Part shown: positions 50,179 through 61,657 of the stretch, one piece after another | Layout: the number at the start of each line of letters is the position of its first letter | Position numbering within the stretch: the stretch's first letter is position 1 | DNA from: Phaeodactylum tricornutum CCAP 1055/1 | Taxonomy: Eukaryota > Bacillariophyta > Bacillariophyceae > Surirellales > Neidiaceae | Assembly (NCBI RefSeq): GCF_000150955.2 | Contig: NC_011699.1 | Span: forward strand, 186,001 to 250,000 | Length of the DNA stretch: 64,000 nucleotides | Direction: 5' to 3' | Notes under the pieces: generated by a model | What the model saw: only the letters and a program-made list of their open reading frames with translations | Told to the model about the DNA's origin: nothing | Database searches by the model: none | Made by a program: the position numbers and the translations under genes

Positions 50179-53100
50179 ACAAGACCCTCCAGCCGCCAGG
50201 ACGCAGTTTTTGTACGCCGATTTCGCCGAAGTCACCGGAAAAATTTTTACTGACCCTACCGGCCGTTTTGTCACCACTTCAAGCTCCGGCAATGCATACA
50301 TGCTAGTGGTTTATGACTACGATAGCAATTTTATTCATGTCGAAGCCATGAAGAACCGCACCGGTCCCGAGATTTTGAGCGCCTACAAGCGTGCTCACGC
50401 CATGCTATCCTCCAAAGGTTTGCGCCCCCAACTCCAACGCTTAGACAACGAAGCCTCAACTGTGTTACAACAATTCATGTCCTCTGTCGATATTGATTTT
50501 CTATTAGCTCCTCCTCACGTGCACCGTCGGAACGCCGCCGAACGGGCCATCCGCACGTTCAAAAACCACTTCATTGCAGGTCTGTGCAGCACAGACAAAA
50601 ACTTTCCGCTTCACCTTTCGGATCGCTTACTCCCACAAGCCATCATGACTCTTAACCTTCTTCGAGGGTCTCGTATCAACCCAAATCTGTCATCCTGGGC
50701 CCAACTCCACGGCTCGTTCGACTACAATCGTACCCCTCTGGCTCCCCCGGGCATCCGCGTGCTTGTACACGAAAAACCGTCAATTCGCAGAACTTGGGCC
50801 CCCCACGCAGCCGACGGTTGGTACGTTGGCCCCGCCATGAACCATTACCGATGCTATCGCGTCTGGGTCAAGGAGACCACCAGCGAACGCATTTCGGACA
50901 CTCTGACCTGGTTTCCCAGCCAAGTCAAAATGCCCAGCACCTCGTCTCGCGATACAATTGTCGCCGCTGCTCACGATCTTGCCCATGCTCTGGCACATCC
51001 CTCTCCTGCGTCGCCTTTATCACCTCTTTCGGTCAACGAACGCGAAGCCCTCTCGCAACTTTCAGATATTTTTTCAAAAGCCGCTAACCCAGTTGACTCG
51101 TCCCTCCCAGTTGCTCCCACGGCAACCCTAAGTCCGCCAGCTGCATCTACTTCTTCACCTCGTCAAGTCCGCTTCCGAAACCCGGTCACTGAATCACTTC
51201 CAAGGGTGCCGACCGCCACAGCCGCCCCTCCGCAGTCACTTCCGAGGGTGCCTCCCCCGGACTCCGAGGCCGAGACATAAAAGCTTGTCACCTGCAACCC
51301 TCGCCAAGCACGTTGTAGGGCCGCTCGCAAACTGAAAGAAAAAATTTCTGCTTCAACATCCGTCGTTCCTACCCAAGCAGCACCCGCACCCGTCGTACCT
51401 TCTCCCAAGGTCCCAACACCTCCGCACAGTCACGGAACTCGCTTGCAAGCCGCTCGATACCCAGGACACGCGTTCGACAGCGCCAACGCCGTCGTCGACC
51501 CCAATTCCGGAGCCACTCTCAAGTATTCAAAACTCAAAAATTCCGAACACGGCCCCGAATGGATTCAGGCCGCTGCCAACGAGATGGGCCGCCTATCTCA
51601 AGGCGTTAAACCCAACATGCCCACCGGCACCGACACGATGCATTTTATTCCGCATACCGCGAAGCCGCACGACCGCAAGGCCACCTACCTGAAGATCGTA
51701 GCGGCTATCAAGCCACACAAGGCCGAAAAATACCGCATCCGTTTCACCGTCGGCGGCGACCGTATCGAGTACAACGGACCCACAAGTACCCCTACAGCTG
51801 CCTTACCAGCCATCAAGATCCTCATCAACAGCGTAATTTCCACTGAAGGCGCACGCTTTATGACCTGCGACCTCAAGGATTTTTATTTGGGCACTCCTCT
51901 CCCCGTGTACGAGTACATGCGCATCCCTGCAGTCCATATACCGGACTGCATAATGGAACAGTACAAGCTTGCCCCTCTAGTTCACAACGGCAACGTTCTA
52001 GTGGAAATTCGAAAAGCAATGTACGGTCTCCCACACGCAGGCCGCATTGCCAACGACCGCCTCATCGATCATTTAGCTCTCGACGGATACCATCAGGCCA
52101 AGCATACCCCAGGCTTCTTCACCCACGAAACGCGCCCTATTTCATTTTCACTAGTTGTTGACAATTTTGGTGTTAAATACGTGGGTAAGGAACATGCCGA
52201 GCATTTACTACACTGTCTCGAGAAGCTATACACGGTAACGACAGATTGGACCGGTGCCCTTTACTGCGGTCTCACCTTTACTTGGAATTACAAACAGCGC
52301 CACGTTGACATGGCCATGCCTGGCTACGTCGAAAAAGCTTTACAACGTTTCCAACATCCGTCCCCAGCCCGCCCTCAACATTCCCCTCACGCGTGGGTTC
52401 CGCCATCGTACGGTGTAAAAATTCAGCTAACCAACGAAACTGATCTTTCTCCGCCGCTCGACAAGGCTGGCATCACTCGTCTTCAAGAAGTTATTGGTAC
52501 CCTGTTATATTATGCTCGCGCCGTGGATTCAACCATGCTTGTTGCTCTCGGCACCCTCGCATCCGCTCAAACAAAAGGAACCGAAGCAACTGCCGAAGCC
52601 GTCACGCAACTCTTAAATTACAGCGCAACGCATCCAGACGCGACGGTACGATACCACGCCAGCGACATGCACTTACACGTTCACAGCGATGCTTCTTATT
52701 TATCAGAATCCAAGGCTCGCTCTCGCGCTGGTGGAATTTTTTTTCTAAGTTCTGCACCTACCGAGAACCCCAAGCCAAATTCCAAACCACCGCCATTAAA
52801 CGGCGCCATACACACGCACTGTTCTATCATGAAGTCCGTTCTTTCTTCTGCAACTGAAGCTGAACTGGGTGCACTATTCTTTAACGCCAAGGACGGTGTG
52901 GAATTACGTACTACCTTGGAAGCTATGGGACATCCCCAGTTAGCTACTCCTATTCAAACTGACAATGAATGTGCATCAGGAATTGTCAACAATACAGTGA
53001 AACAACGAAGATCTAAAGCCATAGACATGCGTTTCTATTGGATTAAAGACCGTGTCAAGCAAGGTCAATTCAATGTTCATTGGAGAAAAGGAACTGATAA

Positions 53101-53490
53101 TCTTGCAGATTATTTCACCAAGCATCATTCGCCATCACATCATCGAATAATGCGATCTTGTTATTTGCTTGATCTCGACCAAACTGCCTCCAACTCAAGT
53201 TTGAAACGAGGGTGTGTTGATAATTCCATTGGGCCTACTAAATCTTTCCCAATCCGTTGTGACAAGATTGATAGTACCAAAGAACCTATCACGGTTACAT
53301 ACAGAGCTTTAACGTCCTACGAACGTTCTAGTCTTCCCGTTTACATTTCAATCAAGTCATCGCCATATGAAACAGTCATTGGCGATTCAGCTGCATCATA
53401 CAAACTCAATCACGATTCTCAAACTAGTCATAAATCTTATTAGTTCATCAATTTCCATCATTCGCGTTCTTGCGTTTGTAGAGCTCATCA
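50179..53490 (+). mobile_element. Truncated second Ty1/copia element (different lineage)
   Basis: The 5' LTR, gag and protease are missing; the element begins within the integrase at the junction with LTR 3. The parts present are the integrase core (about 50210-51280, with LDNEAST and APPHVHRRNAAERAI), reverse transcriptase (about 51443-52400, with LKDFYLGTPLP and AMYGLPHAGR) and RNase H (about 52680-53150, with VHSDASYLSES and SSATEAELGAL). A probable 3' LTR spans about 53215-53490, starting TGTTGATAATTCC. It is broken, with at least one interruption besides the lost 5' half. It is clearly a different lineage from the dimeric element. Confidence 0.85.
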
Positions 53491-53491
53491 A

Positions 53492-54690
53492 TAGATTTAG
53501 CCATCGAACAAAGCTTCCCAGCATGCTCGTGGCGTATTGGGCACAACCAACGGTGCTGTTCTTTAGAACTCAGCCAACATTGAGACAAGCCTGTCGAACT
53601 TTGCGTCAGGAAACGCACAGTCAACAGCTAGAGATACCATCGGCGTACCTTTCCTAGTGTGAGAAGTGGTACGAAGCGCGTTGGAAGCCGACACTCTCGT
53701 CAAGGAAACGGATTGACAAACGTCAGACAGGGCCGATGGACCCATTCCAGCCGCACACGCAAAAGGTATGTTGCCCGAAACGTCGGCAGCTACAGTAGCG
53801 GACAACGCGGTCGTAAGCTCAGCATGCTCCGCCGATACTCCGGTGTGCCCGACAACTTGGGAGTGGACCAGCCAAGGGTGCGGCAAGGCCAGCAATTGCC
53901 ATGCAGGTTTCCATCACAGTCTTCAAAAAGAAGATTTTTCATCTTGCGCCGCATTGCTGACCTTTGCAATGACAAGCATAGCAAGTCGCTGCTCCGTTAG
54001 TGGTCTCTTTTCCCAATTTGGTGCTATTTTGGATTGCTATATTCTAGACAAGGCTTGCATGGTTACCTTTCGCTAGTTCCACTTTTCCGTAGTCTTGTGA
54101 TGCAAAGCAGACGAGAAGCGTGGGATTCACATTACACATGTATTTCAAACGGTGCCAGTATGTGATACAGCAATTGCGGGTGGGTCAGTTTACATCAACA
54201 TTAAGCGCAGAGAAGAACAGAAAGATCACATCTCCCAGTGTCCAAATTGTAAAAAGGCATGCGCTGCAAGTAAAGCAATACTCATTAAGATTTGGTGATT
54301 ATGGTTTGCCGAGTTTTAGTGGTGACTGTGATGGATTGTTCGACGTCCACAAGATACAACGTAAAAATAGAATCTCACAGTCAGCAGCTAGTCAACATGC
54401 CTTTAAATCTGTGTATAAAAGTCCATTTCTCAGCTTCTGCTTTGTTGTCGAATTTGCGGCCGTATTTTCAGGCAAAGCGATCGCCACAAACGCCTCAGGT
54501 AGAACAGCAGAAATGGGCGGTATCTTGTGAGTTGATTCCCTGCCGTCACCATCCCGCAAGCAATAAGGACACTCAATGGAATAAACGCCACCAGTTCCAA
54601 CCAATCAATGGAATCAGTGATTGAGTAGAACAAAAGAAGAAAGACAGCAAATGGTCCTCCAATCCATCCACCCAGCTGAAGTACAGGATG
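53492..54690. repeat. 1.2-kb duplicated tract, copy 1
   Basis: About 99% identical by eye, without gaps, to 57271-58469 (offset 3,779 bp). It covers the last 80-90 codons of the membrane protein gene and about 940 bp beyond it. Its left edge coincides with the end of the truncated copia element. Confidence 0.93.
53658..53765 (+). other. Candidate internal exon in the duplicated tract, copy 1
   Basis: Flanked by an acceptor-like TTTCCTAG and a donor GTATGT, this 108-bp open stretch reads EKWYEARWKPTLSSRK and TGPMDPFQPHTQK, a protein-like sequence. It is present in both copies. The upstream exons are replaced here by the copia element, so in this copy any gene is truncated. Confidence 0.35.
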
Positions 54691-56526
54691 GTCCAGCGCG
54701 AGGCCCATACCTAGTCCAATAGTCCCCATTACCTGAAATTGAATAGCTAAAACCAATTGCATCACAATGACACTATACATTCCCCATAGCAACATCTCTC
54801 GGACGGCAAGGCTGAGTGATGCCGTGCACAAGCATATGAATGTAAAAACAAGCAATACTGGACTCAGCATGTCTAGCCAAGTTTCGTCGAGCCAAGTTTC
54901 TTCCAGCCAAAGTCGGACTGCAAAGATAGACAACGCCAAGCAACCTGCTCCCGACTTTGTCTTGATGAATAGTAGGAGCACCAGCGCCGAAAGAAACAGA
55001 GATATTGCGGCAGCAACGAACCCAATGCCGCTAGTCCAGCGGAAACATCTACTTCCTTCGTTCCTCAAGGGTTGTTGAAAATCGGGGAAGGAAGTTGAGT
55101 TTGCAACTATAGTATACATCATCGACTGCGGGTCCAGCTGTATGATATGCAAAACCTCTTGATACGACGACCACTCATCAACAAATCTATCCTCTTGCAG
55201 CCTGATCCAGTATCGTCCATCGTGAGCTTTGCCAGCGGACCATCTAATCCGATTCCATTTGTCACTGTTTAGAAGAGTTGCGTTTCGAAATCCCTGACTT
55301 TTATCTTCATCTGATGTCACACATGCAACTGCTTGCTTTTTGTATTCATATATTTCCTCGTCGTCGTGTCCAGCAAACTCCGTATAGAGGAAACAGAATC
55401 CTTCCATTGTTTCACCAGAACCTTCGTTAATACTCACGAAGCTATGCGGTTCGTGGAGTTGACTGTACACAGTAAGATTTCCATTTACGTTGGTCGCAAC
55501 TAGTGTTTCCGTATCCATATAGGAATCCCAACCATGATGTTCCTTTTCGGCCATTCTACCGCGAAAGTAAGTAGTTCCGTCACTCATATGAATGTATGAT
55601 GATCCATCAGAATATGAATATCTCGGACTTGCCCATTCCTGTAACTCTTGCGGGATATTTTCAATCGAGTCAATATCAAATTCCACGGATTCACTTGACT
55701 GTGATGTGATGCTCTCCAAGCACATGGAAGATCCTTCGGAGCTGTACAAAAATATCAAAAGTGATAGCGTAGTCAGACAAGCAGTCACTGTGAGTGCCGT
55801 CAGTAGGTACAACAGGCTGACCAAGATTGGGACGGTCGGTTGCCGCGCTGGGTCCCTAAATAGATACGAGTCTATCTTTTGGGTCACCCGAGCGTGTACC
55901 AGGTCCAGTTCGCTGTAGTTCAAGTCCAACTTGTGCAACGGTGCCGTTCTTGTCCTGTTCAGATTCTCATTTGCGACTGGCCGTCCTTGAGGCTCTTCTT
56001 GCTGAGCCTTTTGCGCAAGCAATTCCATGCCCTTCTTGAGACGTACTGTGAACCAGTAAAAGACAATAGCATCCAGGCAAGCTAAGAGGGCTACCATCCC
56101 GCATTTGACAATCCATGATTGCAGTTCGAGCGCACTGAACTGCGCAAGCCCGAAATCCCTTCGCTCGTCGGAATCGAAGGCGTCGTTCATTTCAACGTCC
56201 GTCGAGTTTCCCACAATATATGAGGGCGAGTATTGTGGATTGTATAGGGTGATTAAAGCGAGAAGGATAGTGTTAACGAGGAGCAGACCCAACGGAAACC
56301 TGGCAAAGATCCACCAGAATCTCCATCCAGCAACAGGCGCCAGCGCCTCTTCTTCTTCGTCGTCGTCATCATCATTCTCCTCTTCCGCATCGTTTTCGAC
56401 TGGTGTGTTCATGATTTCCAAGGTTTCCATCCGGCGTTCTTCTGCCTCGGAAGAAATTCCCGTGGCGCGTCTGTTGTGGCGGTCGGCAGCAGTTGACTCC
56501 GGTCCCGTAGTAAACGCGTTCATCAT
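54430..56526 (-). CDS. Multi-pass membrane protein of a tandem pair, copy 1 (698 aa)
   Basis: Starts at the ATG at 56526. The N-terminal 65 residues are polar and end in a long acidic run at about 47-60. Hydrophobic segments lie at about 76-96, 139-160, 234-262, 501-521, 552-574, 580-602, 620-638 and 645-662, giving eight or nine helices. A large loop at 263-500 contains Cys and N-glycosylation-like sites (NGNLT, NATLL) and is probably luminal or extracellular. A short basic tail follows (LRRLWRSLCLKIRPQIRQQ). LEETWLDETWLDML near 541-554 contains a five-residue micro-duplication absent from the paralogue. No known family was recognised. It has a paralogue at 58209-60215, and their last 80-90 codons are almost identical. 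Confidence 0.85.
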   Translation of the reverse strand: MMNAFTTGPESTAADRHNRRATGISSEAEERRMETLEIMNTPVENDAEEENDDDDDEEEEALAPVAGWRFWWIFARFPLGLLLVNTILLALITLYNPQYSPSYIVGNSTDVEMNDAFDSDERRDFGLAQFSALELQSWIVKCGMVALLACLDAIVFYWFTVRLKKGMELLAQKAQQEEPQGRPVANENLNRTRTAPLHKLDLNYSELDLVHARVTQKIDSYLFRDPARQPTVPILVSLLYLLTALTVTACLTTLSLLIFLYSSEGSSMCLESITSQSSESVEFDIDSIENIPQELQEWASPRYSYSDGSSYIHMSDGTTYFRGRMAEKEHHGWDSYMDTETLVATNVNGNLTVYSQLHEPHSFVSINEGSGETMEGFCFLYTEFAGHDDEEIYEYKKQAVACVTSDEDKSQGFRNATLLNSDKWNRIRWSAGKAHDGRYWIRLQEDRFVDEWSSYQEVLHIIQLDPQSMMYTIVANSTSFPDFQQPLRNEGSRCFRWTSGIGFVAAAISLFLSALVLLLFIKTKSGAGCLALSIFAVRLWLEETWLDETWLDMLSPVLLVFTFICLCTASLSLAVREMLLWGMYSVIVMQLVLAIQFQVMGTIGLGMGLALDHPVLQLGGWIGGPFAVFLLLFYSITDSIDWLELVAFIPLSVLIACGMVTAGNQLTRYRPFLLFYLRRLWRSLCLKIRPQIRQQSRS

Positions 56527-57270
56527 TTTCGTGTCGACGACGGGTGCGTGTATGCGATACGTGTATTTGATACGTAAATGCGATACGTGTATGGATGTTC
56601 CTTCCGTCCGTCGATAGATCCCGACAACTCAGAGTCGAAAGTGTTCTGCCTGGAAACGGAGCTATTACAGATTGCGTAGCAAGCACTTCTCTGTTGGAAG
56701 GATAGAAACGTAACCACCAAGAGTGTTTCGTACGGGACAAATGGAGGATCTTTGGTGAAATGCTGAAAGTTTCAAAGCCGAAAACGGACTCGGAAGTGAA
56801 CGATTGTCGATGACAGATGCTGACAGCTACCGTGACGAACGCGAGATTGTTGACAGAATCCTGCACGAACGAGGGTACCGCAAATAGACACGTTGCAAAA
56901 GATACCTCTTTGGGGAAAGAAAGATCCACGTGCCAATTATAACACATTTTGACAGAAAGACGAGCGGCAAGAGTTCGATGGAATCACAGGTCTCTCTTGT
57001 CAGACAGGAAAAAGAATCAAATTCTGACGGAGAAGAATCTGCGAGCTCTTTGAGTCGTGAATGGGATGAGCTCGTGCTCTTTCGCAAATGGCGCAGGACC
57101 CACAGACGGGTCAAACGGGAATCGTCTCTACCCACAGTCAACACACGAAGGGCAGACTCCCAACGGTATCTTCCCGCCGACCGTGAGTTCCGTTTCGGCT
57201 CTGACCGACGCGAGTCGTGCATTGTATCCTTCTCTGTTACGTGGTGGGACTGGAGAGTATTCGTTGGCCG
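56527..57270. other. Upstream region of membrane protein copy 1, with possible + strand exons
   Basis: It holds the promoter of the minus-strand gene. On the + strand, open frames from ATGs at 56979 (MESQVSLVRQEKESNSDGEE) and 57057 overlap and run toward the candidate exon at 57437-57544. A small intron-containing + strand gene is possible, but I could not settle its exons. Confidence 0.35.
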
Positions 57271-58469
57271 TAGATTTAGCCATCGAACAAAGCTTCCCAG
57301 CATGCTCGTGGTGTATTGGGCACGACCAACGGTGCTGTTCTTTAGAACTCAGCCGACATTGAGACAAGCCTGTCGAACTTTGCGTCAGGAAACGCACAGT
57401 CAACAGCTAGAGATACCATCGGCGTGCCTTTCCTAGTGTGAGAAGTGGTACGAAGCGCGTTGGAAGCCGACACTCTCGTCAAGGAAACGGATTGACAAAC
57501 GTCAGACAGGGCCGATGGACCCATTCCAGCCGCACACGCAAAAGGTATGTTGCCCGAAACGTCGGCAGCTACAGTAGCGGACAACGCGGTCGTAAGCTCA
57601 GCATGCTCCGCCGATACTCCGGTGTGCCCGACAACTTGGGAGTGGACCAGCCAAGGGTGCGGCAAGGCCAGCAATTGCCATGCAGGTTTCCATCACAGTC
57701 TTCAAAAAGAAGATTTTTCATCTTGCGCCGCATTGCTGACCTTTGCAATGACAAGCATAGCAAGTCGCTGCTCCGTTAGTGGTCTCTTTTCCCAATTTGG
57801 TGCTATTTTGGATTGCTATATTCAAGACAAGGCTTGCATGGTTACCTTTCGCTAGTTCCACTTTTCCGTAGTCTTGTGATGCAAAGCAGACGAGAAGCGT
57901 GGGATTCACATTACACATGTATTTCAAACGGCGCCAGTATGTGATACAGCAATTGCGGGTGGGTCAGTTTACATCAACATTAAGCGCAGAGAAGAACAGA
58001 AAGATCACATCTCCCAGTGTCCAAATTGTAAAAAGGCATGCGCTGCAAGAAAAGCAATACTCATTAAGATTTGGTGATTATGGTTTGCCGAGTTTTAGTG
58101 GTGACTGTGACGGATTGTTCGACGTCCACAAGATACAACGTAAAAATAGAATCTCACAGTCAGCAGCTAGTCAACATGCCTTTCAATCTGTGTATAAAAG
58201 TCCATTTCTCAGCTTCTGCTTTGTTGTCGAATTTGCGGCCGTATTTTCAGGCAAAGCGATCGCCACAAACGCCTCAGGTAGAACAGCAGAAATGGGCGGT
58301 ATCTTGTGAGTTGATTCCCTGCCGTCACCATCCCGCAAGCAATAAGGACACTCAATGGAATAAACGCCACCAATTCCAACCAATCAATGGAATCAGTGAT
58401 TGAGTAGAACAAAAGAAAAAAGACAGCAAATGGTCCTCCAATCCAGCCACCCAGCTGAAGTACGGGATG
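57271..58469. repeat. 1.2-kb duplicated tract, copy 2
   Basis: The partner of 53492-54690. I count roughly a dozen single-base differences and no gaps. Identity stops abruptly inside both coding sequences near the codons for ALDHPVLQLGG. Confidence 0.93.
57437..57544 (+). other. Candidate internal exon in the duplicated tract, copy 2
   Basis: A 36-codon open stretch between TTTCCTAG and GTATGT, the same as copy 1. Both strands stay open in other frames here (the minus strand over 57342-57674), so the coding strand is not proven. Confidence 0.35.
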
Positions 58470-60215
58470 GTCCCGAGCAATGCCCAGACCCAGGCCAAAA
58501 ACCACCACGGGGTAAAATTCGAAAACCAGTTGCAGGATGATAACGCAGTACATTCCCCACAGCATCTGCTCTCGGACAACTAAGCTGGGTGACCCCATGA
58601 TCAAGTAAAAAGCTGTCGCAATAATCAGCACGAGACTTAGCAAGCCTGCCAACGTTTCATCTATCCAAGTCAGAGTTGCAACGATAGACATAGCCAAGCA
58701 ACCCGCACTTGATGGAATTTTCAAAGTTTGTTCCATTGCAAGAGCAAAAATAAACAGAAATACTGCAGCAGCACTATATCCAATTTCTTGGATCCGAAGG
58801 TTGCATTTTCCTTCTCTGGACCACACCGGTCGAAAGTCACGGGAATGGGTTTTATTGGCAATTGTTGTAGCCACCATGGTTTGTGGATTCACTCGTACTA
58901 TTTGCACTTCTTGGATGGACCAAAAATGCCTATCTACTCCATCCTGGCGTACCCAGTACTCACCATCATAAGCTCTGCCCAAACATGATCTCAGTTCCTG
59001 TTGGTTGCTGCTGGAAAAAGTAGTGTTCCGAACTTCTTGATTGGCATCTTCTTTAGAGTCAATGCAAGCAACAGAGAAGACACTACTCGCGTAGGGGACA
59101 GAGGGGAAGATATCTATATCGTAGCCTTCCTGGACCACCTCCTTGTACAAGAAACAGAAGGAAGTTGATGTTCCACTGTTGTCTTCCAAGACACTTGCAA
59201 AAAACGTAGGGCTGCTCACATGGCTATACATGGAAACACTTCCATCCGCCTTGGACGCAAGCAGCCTTAGGTTTGAATCCCTGTCAGATTCTATAGAATG
59301 AAACCCGTTGATCCTCATACCATGGTAAACAGAAAGCATTGTAGGTTCTTGTATATATGCTGCAGACCCTCGGAAGTAAAGAGTCCCATCGGATAGACGG
59401 ACGTATGTTGCTTCAACGGAGGATCCTTCGTTCGCCCAGTCTAGCAAATCTTCCGGGACACCATCTGTCTGATTGAATTTGATGACATTGGTGTCCCTTG
59501 CTGTACACAGAGACATTCCTTGCGCGCTATTTACAAATAACAGCAGCAAAACCGAAGTCAGAGAAGCCGTCGCCGCGAGTGCCATAAGCAGGTACAACAA
59601 GCTGACCAAAAAGGGAAACGTTGATTGCCATGCTGGATCGCGATGAAGATACGCGTCTACCTTTTGCGCGACTCGAGCGTGCACGTGGTCCAGTACCTTC
59701 AAATCCAATTGCGGGAGCGGTGCCGCTGTTCTCCATATCGGACTCTGCGTCTCGGCGCTTTGTGCTTGCGAGTCCTGTGCTTGATGCTCCCTCACTAGCA
59801 AGTGCATATCCTTCCGAAGAAACGCGGCGGCCAAGTACAGGAAAATGGTATCCAAGAATGCCATCACTACCACCCCTACGCATTTGACACGAAACCTCGT
59901 CATCATGAGCATTAACGAGCTCGTCTCCCAATCATCGTTATAGGTGTCTTGGTAGTCATTTTCTGGATTGTACAGGGACAGGAAAAGCAACACAACCGTG
60001 TTGATGAGGAGTAGAGCCAACGGGTACTTGGCAAAGGCCCACCAGAATCTCCAGCTGGCAATATGCCTCGAAAGCGGAAAACGAGCTTCGAAATTATCTG
60101 GCATCGACTCCTCCTCGTCCATATCTATGGCGTCCACGTCGTCGACGGGACTCCCCATGGTTTCCATCTGGCGCTCCCCGATTGCGGACGGACCACCGGC
60201 TGTGGACCTGTTCAT
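58209..60215 (-). CDS. Multi-pass membrane protein of a tandem pair, copy 2 (668 aa)
   Basis: Starts at the ATG at 60215. It has the same layout as its neighbour: a polar N-terminus, a first helix after WRFWWAFAKYPLALLL, two more helices, a large luminal-type loop with N-glycosylation-like sites (NKTHS, NTTFS), then a cluster of helices and a basic tail. VHARVAQKVDAYLHRDPAWQ corresponds to VHARVTQKIDSYLFRDPARQ in copy 1. Outside the shared C-terminal tract the two proteins are only moderately similar, so the duplication itself is old. Conserved acidic, aromatic and Gly residues in the loop suggest both are functional. The family is unknown; it may be diatom-specific. Confidence 0.85.
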   Translation of the reverse strand: MNRSTAGGPSAIGERQMETMGSPVDDVDAIDMDEEESMPDNFEARFPLSRHIASWRFWWAFAKYPLALLLINTVVLLFLSLYNPENDYQDTYNDDWETSSLMLMMTRFRVKCVGVVVMAFLDTIFLYLAAAFLRKDMHLLVREHQAQDSQAQSAETQSPIWRTAAPLPQLDLKVLDHVHARVAQKVDAYLHRDPAWQSTFPFLVSLLYLLMALAATASLTSVLLLLFVNSAQGMSLCTARDTNVIKFNQTDGVPEDLLDWANEGSSVEATYVRLSDGTLYFRGSAAYIQEPTMLSVYHGMRINGFHSIESDRDSNLRLLASKADGSVSMYSHVSSPTFFASVLEDNSGTSTSFCFLYKEVVQEGYDIDIFPSVPYASSVFSVACIDSKEDANQEVRNTTFSSSNQQELRSCLGRAYDGEYWVRQDGVDRHFWSIQEVQIVRVNPQTMVATTIANKTHSRDFRPVWSREGKCNLRIQEIGYSAAAVFLFIFALAMEQTLKIPSSAGCLAMSIVATLTWIDETLAGLLSLVLIIATAFYLIMGSPSLVVREQMLWGMYCVIILQLVFEFYPVVVFGLGLGIARDHPVLQLGGWIGGPFAVFFLLFYSITDSIDWLELVAFIPLSVLIACGMVTAGNQLTRYRPFLLFYLRRLWRSLCLKIRPQIRQQSRS

Positions 60216-61657
60216 GTGCTGTGTGGATCGACCTTATAGTAAATGTAAGTACCCTTGCGAATGCCAGTTCTGCGGAATTGGGTGGTAGGTGTTGGTCACG
60301 GATCCTTTCACTGGACAAGGTTCTTTTGCAACTGGGGAAGCGTTGTTGGTGGAACTCTTACTTGCGTTGGATGCGATAGAACTGTCCAGCATGATAAGGA
60401 ATATACGAGAACAAAAACGCTTCGTTACACAGTTAAATCCATTGAAGCTTGTCGATCGTTACTGATAGTGGCACGTGTCATTCAGCCATTCATCGATGAC
60501 TTTACACTTACACTTAAAGCAAGTACGTTGAACCAAGATCCCCCCGTTGGGTTTGGACTTAATAAATGGATAGTTCTCTACCGAAAAGAAGGGATGTCGT
60601 GTTCGTTTATCACAGTCAGTCCGACCAATCGATATACAATCCGCGAACTCTACGAATCGGGAAAGAAGAGCTCTGATCGTCCGCGCCCGCGCCTGTGCGA
60701 CAGAATCCGGCCGGACGAATTGGTAGGGATTCGACTCCAACGTGAGTTGACAATTGGATAATCGGCGCTTCGACTCCGCCACAATCCTGATTTGATAGAG
60801 CCATACTGACCCGGATATGGGGAAGTAAGGTTGAGGACAAATGACCTTAGAGGACATCTCAGGATGAGATGCTAGGGTCATCACATTAGTCTAGTCTTGT
60901 GCACATCGGATGATGTGCTCACTTTCCTTTATTTTATTCTAAAGCACTCTGCAAGCTGTACTACTAGTCCTCTTGTGTGCTTTGTTAGACTTTGCCATGG
61001 CCATGCATTAGATGGTTTCCGCCGCAGCGGAATCATCGGTCAAGCGACAGGACAACGATGAATGGAATCATAGTCCAAATATTGTAGTGCCAATGAACAG
61101 AGCACCACGTGGATATTAAAAGAGTTTATCAGAAACCCATTGCATACACCATGCGCAAAATTACCCACACAGCTCTGTGCGAGTGGATTGGTACCAGGCG
61201 CTAGACTGCACTGAGTTTTTCATCGGATCTGTAAAATTTGACAGTAGTGTCGCGCGTTTCGTTACACCTACCAGTGTGATCCGTGCAGTGGGAGAAAAAG
61301 AACCAGAACAGATCTTGGTTCGCGCCCAGTAGCGGCTTTTAAATCCGCGGGTACGATCAGTTGACAATTGATCTTGAAATCAGTTAAGTAAAATTCAGGT
61401 GGTTTCAGATGGTTGATAAAGTATAGCCACGCAATACTGCAATTTGCCACTAAGGTGAGCAATTGTCATAGCTATTGTTGTTGGAACATTCAACTAGCAT
61501 ATCAGTTGCGGTATAGCGTGCATTCCGTTGTCGGTCATGACGCGTGTAGCGCTGCTCATTATCCTCCCAGTCTTTGCTGTTTAGAACCCGTTAGTTTATC
61601 AGACCCAGCAATCATCGCTGGCGTTGCTCTCGCCAACGTTCTTACTTTACACAATTA
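60216..61657. other. Promoter region and unresolved 5' end of a copia element
   Basis: The left part is the promoter of membrane protein copy 2. A 168-codon + frame at 60255-60761 has no domain and I do not support it. Somewhere between about 60800 and 61600 the 5' LTR of the next copia element should lie, but I could not place its ends. TGGTACCAGGCGC near 61188 resembles an initiator-tRNA primer site. 61500-61582 is an inverted copy of a pol segment. Confidence 0.4.
61500..61582 (-). repeat. 83-bp inverted copy of a downstream pol segment
   Basis: An exact reverse complement of 63424-63506, within the 5' region of the copia element that follows. It ends about 75 bp before the gag ATG. Confidence 0.93.

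Noticed and set aside
60255-60761. 168-codon + frame
   Set aside because: It lies in the promoter of a convincing minus-strand gene and has an uneven composition with no domain.
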